Of a stretch of 64,000 bases of DNA, positions 12,801 to 24,800 are shown piece by piece. The notes beneath the pieces were generated by a model, which was not told the DNA's origin, did no database searches, and saw only the letters and a program-made list of their open reading frames with translations. The position numbers were made by a program, and so were the translations under genes. The stretch is from Athripsodes cinereus (taxonomy: Eukaryota; Arthropoda; Insecta; Trichoptera; Leptoceridae). The first letter of the stretch is position 1; each line of letters opens with the position of its first letter. The stretch covers positions 1,359,572 to 1,423,571 of the forward strand of contig OX388325.1 of NCBI GenBank assembly GCA_947579605.1, given 5' to 3'.

Positions 12801-15800
12801 ACCGTAACATCACCTATATTCTTTAAATCAATTGTGGTGCATGTTGCTGGATGATAGCTGGTCCCCAAAAGATACCTTTGTATCCGCACTTTTCCTCCAA
12901 ACAGTAAACAATATGCTTATGTTGTAAATCTGTTTATAAGCCATTTTGGCCAAAATTCAATATACAGTGCAGTTTCTCTCCGACATAAACAAACGGTGCT
13001 GAAGAAATCATCCCTCGTCTTCGAAATCTTGATACAATATTGTACATCATCAGTGGATTTATGAAACCTTCTATGCGCATTTATCAAGATTTTACAGGCG
13101 ATCAAAAAAACTGTTTTGCTGGATGACGTTTTCTATGCATCTGATTCGTTACGTGGAAGGTGTCTTAGAAATTCTATAGTTTATCGAATTTCTAGACACG
13201 ATCCGAAAAATTAAAACACAAGTCATCAAGTACATGTGAATTTTACTAATTATCCAAGAAAATTTATTTATTTATTTATTTAAAACAGTTCATCTTTCTT
13301 TATCATCCGGCATTACAGTTCAGATCAATGCATCAAGTAATGTAATGCGGCAGGAAAAAGATTTAACTTTTTCCGTGGATATCTCAACGTATAGGTTATT
13401 CAATCGTCGTTGCATATTCAAAAAGGGACATGTGAATTTATAAATGTTTTGACATTTCTAGAATAAACTGCTCATAATGACATCATAACCATTTTATAAA
13501 GTGATTCTTGGTATTAAATATTAAAATTCAATACTAAAAAAATAGTATCACACACTAATAAAAAGTTCACACAACAATAATTTTAATGCCTGAATGAGCA
13601 GTTTTTAAAGAGTATGCTTAAATAAAAATGTTCGCACATGTCTCTTTTGAATATGCAACGACGATATCTTATTTGTGAAAAAAATTGACACACGCAAGGT
13701 TTCATGGATCCACCGACGATATATATATGTTTGCACGGTTCCACTTACCATTGTTTGACAAAAGATCTAAACTCGGGAGAAAACGACTGATTTTCCGGTA
13801 AGGCTGGTGGCTCGTCATTAATTACCTGGAAATATACGCAACAATATTAGTGAGAAAAAATAAAATGTCGTTGTATTATCTGTTTACAAAAGTTCAGTAC
13901 ATGTAGGGTTGCCAGATGGTATCCAAAAGGAGGACATGTCCTCCTTTTTTATGTTTTGTCCTCCCGTCCTCCCACTGAAAGTCCTCCTTTTTGCCAAACA
14001 TCGGGTTCTGCGAGTTTTATTTTTGTATAAGCGCACATAACGCAAATGTGCGACAAGAGTTTTTTTCACTGATTAATACTCAGTGGAGCAAAGAGAGGAA
14101 CAGACTAAGTGTACAGTCAGTTATATCTTTAATTCTTACTCAATACAACTTCAAAAACATGACATGTGAAGATTTTTATAATTATTTGTTAAAAAACCAA
14201 GAACTTCTTTCCGAAATTGGCAGCTCAGCTAAATATGATTAAAATAAAGTAAAGTAATATTAAAAAAACCGGTTAATTTCTGGATGTCCTCCTTTTTTAC
14301 AGAAACTCCTCCTTTTTAGACCCATCTGTCCTCCTTTGTCAAATTATCATCTGGCAACCCTAAGTACATGTCACAAGTGCTACTGGCGTGGTCATGTCAC
14401 TTCCGACATAGTGTTACTGTTCGTTTGTGACTTGAGTTTTAAATGTCCACCGTAATCTTTTGATTCTTATTGACCGTCGTCGATTATTAGAAAAAAATCA
14501 TTTTTTAGTTTAATACTTCCACAGTGACTTTAATATTCGTGAGTTGGCTTTCAGGAGCATACGCTCTCATCGTCGGGCTAGTGTAAAGTGAAGAAATTAC
14601 ATTCTAATACAAGTTGTTATATAGAAAAAATAGTAGGTTGGTTTCTGCCCTATGCTCTCGGGAAGAGCGTTGAAGAGTGAATGATGATATAGATGATTTA
14701 TTGTTACTTGGGTTAGATCAGAATTCCATGAAATAGTATCAATGGATAGTAGGGTCTCTGAAGGAAGTGTCTAGGCACAATAGGCCTCTGACACAACAGG
14801 GACATGGGGAACGAAGATGTATATGTCTCCGCACATTAGTTAGATCACCCAGTTAACGAAATGGCTAGGTGGTTAGATAAACGCCAGGAATCGATGGAAT
14901 CTAGCCGTTTCATTAAATTACAATGACACGCCCAAACATTATATGTTCTGCCTGATTGACACTAGCCTGACTGTTGAAATTTAGTTTCTATATTTGGCAC
15001 TGTAGCGCTACGATTAAAAAAAATGCATTTAACAAACAGGCCAGAACTCCATTCACCATTAAACCAAATGCTAGCATTTAACTAGCCATCTGGCCATACA
15101 ATTGACTGGCTGATTCAACTCTCTGGCGGCGACACGTGTACGTATGTTTGTTACCTTAGAAAGTACTTCAAAATCATTCTGGCAATCTCTGTATGGGAAG
15201 TTCCCCGTGGCTAGCTCCACTAGAGATATTCCCAGGGACCATACGTCAGCTCTGATGTCGTAGTCTGGCTCCTTTGGGTTAGGGGGGTCTATCCTTTCCG
15301 GCTGCAATAAAATCACATTATTTCTATACTTCGTTATTATCAACTGTAGCTTTAAACTTCATCAAATGGCAACTATAAATGGGACAATTCACATCAATTC
15401 AACCAAGCCTAGGTAGCCCATCACTTCCGATTTTTATGATTTTTACAAGTTGCTATGTCCAAGTTATGAAACCATGCCAAATTTTTTTGGTTTAGGTCAA
15501 ATACTTTCCAAGTTATCGGGCCTCAAAGTTTACACAACGGGACACAACGTCGATGTTGACAAAAACGGACCTCGCCGGTAAACTTTGAACCCCGATAAAA
15601 ATTTGATATAGCTTACGGCCATATATGCCGCACAGCCTGCGCTTCTCGTCTTTGCCTTTGAGTCAACTAATCGTCCACTGATGCCAAAGTCGCACAACTT
15701 GATGCTTCCCCGGGAGTCCACCAAGATATTAGACGGCTTCACGTCTCTGTGGATGACACCGTGCACTTCTTTCAGGTATGATAACGCCTTAACCGTCTAG

Positions 15801-18800
15801 AAATAGTAAGAAAAATAAAAACATAAAAATTTAACTCACAACGGACCAACTAAAAAAATGATACACGAGTGTTGCCACTAGCTCGAGAAAATAAAAAATG
15901 AATTGTAACATTTGATTCGTTAACTGACATATTAAGTATTTGATTCCGTGTAGTATTTTGTATAGTCCCCGGTAACGGACTAGATTCCCCCCCTTTTCTG
16001 TAAGTTTTCCAGTGTCCAATAAAAAGCAGGTATTTTTAAGACATTCGACATCTTTAATTCGACAGTGATGAGGCAAGCCACACGTAAACTGAATGTCTCA
16101 ACTGTTACTGGCTAAAAGAGGACAATTTGGAAGTTTTGTTCATGCATTCAGTTCGATGGTTACCCCACTTGTGGAAAAATACTACTACATGCTATTGTCC
16201 CATCACGGCACAACCCACAAGTGGGGTAGTCAGCAGACCAGTTCGCATGCAATAAAGATGCAAGCTGTCCTCTCTATGCCAACAAAAATGAAAGACATCC
16301 AGGATGGGTGGCAAACCTCATCGTCGAATCGAAGGTTTAAAACATTTCTTAATTTTTTCGAACACTTTGCTACCTTAATGCAGAACTAGCCTAAGTATTT
16401 TTGGATGATTTTTCAAAGTAGCAGATTTAAGCTTTGTTTTTGTATTAAAAAAATAATAATTTATAATATCTGAAGCAAATTTTGACATGCATTATTTTAT
16501 TATTTAGGAATCTAATAACTCTCATTCATTAAATTATCTCATATCTATTATTATCATTTCTTATTTCTTAATACTTAACTCAGTTTGACCAAAATTTGAA
16601 CTTAGGCTAGTTCTGCATTAAGGTAGCGATTGTCTTTTACAGGACACTCGAAAACCTAAGGAAAAGAGTGGGAGACCAATTCCTTGCCGGGTGCTCCACG
16701 GCTTAAAAAAATCCACATCGGTATGAATGAATGAATGAATGAAAAGACGTTTTTATAAAATCATTCCTCACCGAAACTGTGACTTTTCCTAATATCTCTT
16801 CAGGTACGGGGCCCCCGAGTCTTTTGAGTATCTTGTCAAAGCAGCTCGCCATGAGCTCCATGAAGATCCACACGTCGGCCTCGGTTACAAAACAGCCAAA
16901 GCATCTAACTATGTAGGGGCACTGCGATCTCAACACTATGTCCAAGTCCATCAGAATACGTTTGTTCTCTTCGGGATTACCAGAGCGACGCATTTGCTGG
17001 AATGAAAAACATTTCAATTAGTTTTATAGTTTTATTTTATAGTTTACGCAAACATACAGTTATTACAATACATAGGTAATACAAATAGATAAAAAAAATC
17101 GGCACATAAACCAGCAAAGATGTTTTACATTTTTTACAAAATAGTTTTACAAGCAACACGTTTTTGACATTACACAGTCATCCTTAACTTTTTGACATCT
17201 GACCCCCTAGACAAACCGTACTTGGCGATCGACTACAAACGAATTTTCGACAATAACCGCAACAATAACGCATAATTACACGGTACATGTAGGTAGGTTG
17301 TCGAAAAGTTTGTCAGTAGTCGATCGCCAAGTACGGTTTGTCTACGTCCCCTGCTTTAAAGAACTTGTTTTATCTGACATCCCATTTGTTTTGTTTAAAA
17401 TATTTCATACTGACTGTCCAATAGTAATTATCAAATTGACATTTTTATTTTAGACGACCGGTGTGGCGCGGAGGCTAATGCACTTTGTTACGTACACGTC
17501 CGCCCACCTTGCTACATCCACGGACGAGCACACAAATTGATACGATATCGTCCCACTAGGACGATCGCATCAATTTGTGTGCTCGTCCGTGGATGTAGCA
17601 AGGTGGGCGGACGTGTACGTAACATTTGGGCAGCTCGTCCTGGATCGTACAACTCGTATAGTTGTTGGCCCGAAAATTTTAAATGTATTGTGTGGTGAAT
17701 ACATATGATTGTAAGGTTCAGAGTTCTCATCTATAATGTGTGATAATGTGTATTGATATTAATTGAAAATGTAATGATTTTAATGTGTGTATGTATATGA
17801 AAACAATTTTAAAAATGAAACAGGAATCGTAAAATAGATAATTTAAATGTTCGTATTAAAAAAATAAATGTATTGGTGTATAGCGCAAGCGTTTGTCGCG
17901 AGTATTGTTATAATGTAAAGTAAAGAATCGATGCCGTATGAGAAAGAATTGTATTGTAGAGAATATTCCATCGTAATGTTTCGTATTAAGCGGTAAGCAA
18001 AACATCGCAAACCGACCAACATAACATAATGAATATTAAAATATAGTGTGTATCTAAAATACATCGCGCGCTAAGAAAAGACTGTTATCAGTAGAGACCG
18101 CAATAATAATATTATACCGTAGTTGTGCGTCGCGAGAAACGAGCGGTGTGCGAAAGGTGGTATACATAACTATGCAGCGTATAGTATGTACCTATACGTC
18201 GCAAGAGAGAAAGAGACATCATACAACCTACCTCAACATTGTAATAGAAATATTCACGCGCGAAAACGGGAACTCCGCTTTACTAGTAAAATGTATAGTT
18301 GAAAATAATAATATTGGAATGAAACGAAATATGTACCTACCTATACTGTAGTATGTATAGTGAACCATTTCGTACAAGGAACTTTGTTTTACCGATAAAC
18401 AGAATTTCGTTGTAATGTTATTTTGATAGTAAATTCATTTTCGAACTGAGAATAAAAATCGATATTAAATTGAATTAAATTTTTTGAAACAGTAAAATGT
18501 TGCATTTGGAATAAAAATCTTTATTGAACTCTTGGAGAAATAATATTAAATGAGCGTTGTTGTGTAAAATTATGCGTAATAGAATTTTGATAAGAATATA
18601 TATGTGCGTACGTAGTGATGTGACGAAATAATAATGATGAATAATATTAAACAAATATTTTTGTTTTAAGAAAATTAAAGTTAAAAATAAATCGAAACAA
18701 ATAATGTTAAACCTTCACGACCGTTCGCGAAATTTGAAATATAAATACACTTAACCCTTAGTGAAACATGACCGAATTTGTCAACCCTTTGTGAATAATA

Positions 18801-21800
18801 ATTGAATTTTTTTAATGTCAAGTTGTGAACTGTAACTGAATTTTTGAATTTAGTTAAGAAACAGTTAACCCTTTGATGACCATCGTTGAAAATTTTGACA
18901 TTAACGTAAATAGTAGAATGATGTTTTGTAAATTTTTTTTGGAAATTAAAGAAGTAACCATGTAACGATGTAGAATTTTTGCTGTTGAATATTAACCCTT
19001 TGTGTACGGAATTTGTTATCTTTTGTGAAGTAATTAATTTTCTTGAAATGTAATAATGTGACTTTTGCGGCTTATTATCAGCGTGACATATTGAAGTAAC
19101 CTATGCCTTGTTTATTTGAGAACTGAGTCCGTTTGGTGAATTGTTCCGTTAAGGTAAACTAACGAACGCTCTTTGATAAAAAATGAGTTATGTTTATGTA
19201 ATATGTGAAGCCGTGGTAGGAGAGATGTGTTTAAATACTTTTTTGTGACCTTTTGTGTAATCAATATAGAGACGATGTTATCTGGATGTGTGAAAGATAA
19301 ATCGTAATGCTCTTTTTGATGAATGTAGACAATGTGATTGCTAATCGTTCATGCCTATTATTTTGAAGTTTGAGTTTATATGACGTTTAATTCCGCGTAG
19401 GACACGTAGTAATCTCTTATGAATTGTAATTGGAAATGTTTGGATGTGGTATATCCTTGTTGAATTAAATAATTTTGGTGACTTTATGTAAAGTTGTTTA
19501 TGTTGCTTGAATACATTGGAAAATGTGATAGAACATTTTGACATTGAACGGAATGGCTTATGAAAGACACAGAATAAAACCTGTAGTGGAATGTTGGCTA
19601 CAGATATTCAATGGGATAATTTTAATTAATTGTATGTTAGTGAATAAAGATGATGTATGAATCTGTTTATGAAAGGTGAGCCCTGTATGAAGAAGTAAAT
19701 GTTGAATTTGAATAATGATGTATGTAAAGAATTTATTGAACTTGTAACTTGTATATTGTGTAGCAAAGATCGAAAGTTGTTCAATGTATTTGTCATGTAT
19801 TAAGCCTATGTGAGGGTAGCTCCCTCTGAGATTATCTCTATGTGAGAAATCTGTCTCTGTGTGAGAACTGTGTCTATGTAATATGCGTAGAAGGATTTGA
19901 CGCCAATAATGAATATCGGTTACTGTAAATGTGATTGCAGTCGTCGTGATGTACCATTATGTCATGTCTGCGTATAAATTGTTTTTCTAATATGTATATG
20001 TCCTTATTATGTATGATTTCTTTCTGTGCTTTGCCAATATCTTTGTATGGTACATGGTACATGAAATCACTTGTATATGAGTGCTATTAAGCTTAATGGG
20101 TTAAATGTAGCGAAATTGTAGTATCTCTAATTCCATCTATACAAAATTGTTTATAATTATTTAGATCCCTTTATGTTGCTTTTCCCTTGCCGGATACATG
20201 TAACTGGAATCGAAAATAATATGAACCAACTTCTTAAGTATGTAACTTTTGTTTTATATGTTTGTCATGTTTAAAATGTTAACTTGTCGTCGATCGTAGT
20301 AAATGAATCCATCAATGAAACGTACGTATATTGATAAATTGAAAGGAATAATTTTTATCACCAATGTAGAACGAACCGTATATTGAAACGTAATACAGAT
20401 CCTGAGTTTCTTATAAAATTGTATTGTAAAATGTTTAAAGTTGTTGTTTTCATAACCTGTGTTTTTCATATACATGCACATATGCACATGTCTATATATA
20501 TACACACCTCTATGTACTATTATATTGTTATGATTGTAGCTCTCAAACTTTTGTTAGGAGCCCCGTACTAAAACAGCTAAAGTGAATTTTGTGTTATTAT
20601 TAAGAAGTGTAAGTCAAAATATGAAAACAGTTCGCATCTATTTTGACTATGGGCAATTTACCGCGAGTGTTTAATAATAATTGAACGGGCTATAGGATGT
20701 AAGAAACATTGTAATAGTATATAAGCTACCATTTTTTGAATTGTTTGTCTGTAATTGGGTACCTATGTAGTTGCTTATGTATCCAATGGTTCTCAACTTT
20801 TATGTAACCAGTGGTACTCAACTTTTTTATGTGACCAGTGGTATTCAATCTTTTCATGTAACCAGTGGTTCTCAACAATTTTTGTGGTGGTTCTCAACTT
20901 TTTTTTGTATAATTGAGGAACTTGAAAATTTGTCACTTCTCTTCAAATTTTCAAGAGGGGCCGAAAGGGAGAATGCTACGCATTAAATAATCGCTGCGGA
21001 AAAGTTCATACTGGCTAATGTTCCTACAGTCATTTGTTGTCTGTGAGTCTTCCGTAATAATAATAATAATTGTACGTTACAAGGAACACGTGACTGGCTG
21101 ATGCTTCGATCTGCACACGGCACCACATCGTATGATTCTCATTCCCTTGAAGAATAACCGTTAAACGTGCCTGTTCCTCCTCGCGTCGCTTGCAAGCAAA
21201 TTCAGTTACCCGCAAACCATGGCATAGGTTGGACGAAAGAAGGGTTTGTCCCTTCCCGCCTTAGTCGCGAACAGCGATGTGCGTAACTCCGACACAATAA
21301 TAATACTAACAATAATTATGTAATAGTACTTAACTTCGTAATGTGATAAACAAGTGTGTTGCCCTCTGTTGTACGTAAAACTATTCTTATTGTGTGTCGT
21401 TAATAGTGTACTTTAAAAATCTGTGTTAGTTTTACGTGCGCGACCAATCTTACCGCCAATATCAAGGAACAATAATAATAATTAATAATCAACAGTAATC
21501 AATAAACAGAATAATGTTATAGACAAGCTTATATTCTATTTGAGATATATATAGACTACGATTCTTGTGGTGATAATGATAATATTTGGAAGTTTTGAGT
21601 ATAATAATATATGTTGGTTTTGGGCGTGGTTTTTGCTGTTGCCGCCATTATTCATAACCGTGTGAAATTAGATAATCCATTGTTTCTGAACAAATATTCT
21701 ATGTTAGGAATCATGAACAATCACATAAACTGTTCTTTCTACTTTCTCAGTATTGTGAAATTGATTGAAATTGAGAATGTGTTCCTAAATCTTCAGCGTG

Positions 21801-24800
21801 TACAGCTTCACCTCGGATAGTCAGTATATCGCGTAGAGGTGATTTACCGATATAACTCGCATTACAATGTGAACTGGGTAATACTCTAGTAACTTCTCCG
21901 GTCCATACCCTTGTCAAAAGAGTGATTAAAAGACTAGCTGAGTATATCTGAAAGGAATATTGAAATAGTGACGCCTTCTTCCTTTGACACTGAGAATAGT
22001 GTTGTAACGTATAATATTGCTCTTATCACTTGAGAAGTAGTGATCTCTTCGTCCTGAGGACAGGATCTATCAGATTCTGACACCACCACACCCCTGTACG
22101 TCTTTGAGTATAACCAGCGACCGCCATAGTAGCATCAGAGTATGTTTCTTTCACGATCCTGCCTTCTACCGTCTATGTGTGCACAATACGTCATCTTTAA
22201 CATACTCGTCTTTGTGTTATTCAACTCCTGCTCTCCTGTCTATCTGTAAGGACTATATTATTACTGTATATGGTAAATAATGATAATTTTTTCATAACTG
22301 AGTTCATATTATCATTGAACTATCTATATATTAATTTTCCGTTGTGTAATAATTTAAGATTTTGAGTTTGAATGAAGAATGAATGATTCCATTTAATTAT
22401 TTATAAATCACATGATAAACCAGGTATTGATTTATATTGATAATACCAGGGTTGGTTTATTTGATAATTACCATTGTTTGTTTTATTGTCTCTGTCCGAA
22501 TATGGTATAACTTTCATAACTTTGCATATTGTATGTTATTATGTCTCCCTACAAATTTACTTTGAAAATAACTGTCTTGTTATGTAATATATGTTTACAC
22601 AATAAATGTAAATCACTTCCATCCGATATCTTTCTGTTGAAATTCATTTTGTATACCCACCAGTAGATTCAATACTCTTAATAATACTAAAGTACATCTC
22701 TCAGCCTCTTTGTAAGTGGAATTCAGATAACCTAGTTTATACTTGGAGTAGTTATGTCACAAAGGTTCAATTCCTTGATCAACCAATGGATGAAAGACCC
22801 TATTATTTTACTATGAAAGCAACAAAGAGTTAAAGGAATGGCTCCACTGATGGAAATAATATATCCACTTTCTTGGAAAGGTCTGATGTACTTATGATAA
22901 TCTTTGTTCCACTTGATATAATTTTTTATTGTTTACTTGGAGATATATATCTATAATTCTATTCAAGGAAAGATATAAGTAGAATCTTTGCAATATAAAT
23001 TGTGCTAACAGAAGAAACATTATTGCATAAATTACCTAAGTATTCTATAATGATATGATGACCATAAGAAAATGATGAAACCAAAGGATAAAGAATTCTC
23101 TGAACTTTACGTAAGTATAACATGTATTTTCTCTATATAATGTAATTAATTTTCTATGTGTTTCGCTTACGTACATTGCAAAATGTATGTAGCGAAGCTG
23201 GGGGTTACGAGCCAAATTATATACTTTTCTTATGTACAATTCATGTAAATTCATTTCTTTAAATATTTGATAATTTCTCTTTTGATAATTTTGTATTATG
23301 ATATGATGCGATCGTCCTAGTGGGACGATATCGTATCAACTTGCCTTTGAGTCACGAGGTCCCGGGTTCGATTCCCGGCCGGGGCAAAATGAAGAATGAC
23401 CTTTTTCAAATTGTCCTGGGTCTGAGTGTTACATGTATATATTGTGTTCAGTGCATTGTATATATGTGTATCCTCGTGTTAGTACCCATAATACAAGATT
23501 CATTTCTTAGTTTGGGACTAGCTTGATCTGTGTGAAATGTCTTTGCATGTTATGTTATTTTATTTATTATGTACGGATCAAACAGTTGAAACAATAAGTA
23601 CAAACATTAAAAAACAACAATGAGAAAACCAATTAAGATCCCTTTCTTACCAAACTAATAAATATAAATTTGAGGTAGTTCATTAAATAAAAAGATACAG
23701 GAAGACTTAAAATGCTTACAAAATGCATAAAATGTAAAAAAAGTCAATAAATGTAAAAAATGTTCAAAATGACATATAAAACATTGGAAATTTTACATCG
23801 TTTAAACCATGTATACTAATAGTACATTGTGGTTTCTTGTTTTACTGTCTACTAGCTGACCCAGCGAACTTCGTACCGCCAAACAATCAATGAATGATTA
23901 ATATTATTTTTAATCTCTTTACAAACTCCCGTAATTGTCTAAGTGTGTCATCGTATATAGTGTAAAAAAATAAAATTCATTTATGTTGAACAATTAATTT
24001 TTGAACTCAGATTTGTTTATAAATTATCTGCTGTACGTAATATACATATTTAGGTAGATACCTATTCATTTTAAATTTATACAAATTCTTCCCATGATTT
24101 TTTCAAAATTGAAAGTTCAGAACCACAGATGTTAAATTGTATGAATAACGATTCTAATTTGAAAATGTATACAAAAATTATTCTATAAATAGGCCTATTT
24201 ATGAAAAAACTTCATCACTGATATCGTTGAAAACTTCATATTGTTTTTTTGAACAAAACAAACAAAGGCGTTGATGGTGTATAAAACATTTAAAAAAAAA
24301 AAATTGTTATGGCAACACGTGACAGCAGAACTGTCATACAAACATCATTTTCATACAAAAATGCAATCCAAATATCCGACTTTTGAGTTGGATTTTCCAA
24401 AAATTTTCTTTCTTGTAAACCGTCTCCTGATAATTACAAACACTACAAAAAAGAATTAGCCAATTTAGGTTCAGCCGTTTTCAAGTTATGGGGGAACATA
24501 CAGGGACAACTCATTTTTTTTTACATAGAAGATTTATTATGTTGTGTGTCCACATATTGTAATACTGTTTGTGTAGGTACATTATAAAAATTATGTATTA
24601 CATTTACATGTAAAAGGCCCAGGCCGTAAATTAAGATTTGCAAATGTAAGACTATTGACATATCTTCAACTCAACAATGAGTCACACCACACAATATATG
24701 TGTTCACAACACTCCACTCGCATCCGTTCACTCTCCTAACATCCTCGTTCTTCGCTCCATCATGCAACATTCGGAAAAATCTCCCTAGACTTAGGCAGAT

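Larger units (their letters stand above)
17487..23339. mobile_element. 5.8-kb non-coding island bounded by inverted repeats
   Basis: The 36-bp segment at 17537-17572 (TTGATACGATATCGTCCCAC...) recurs exactly inverted at 23304-23339. The interior has no long frame, is G+T-rich on the plus strand at its left (17700-20300), and contains repeated motifs. It splits a SINE and fills most of hep intron 2. A large non-autonomous element is likely; its class is unknown. Confidence 0.55.

Noticed and set aside
23340..23390. tRNA gene
   Set aside because: Good box B but no acceptor stem partner or box A here; fits a split SINE.
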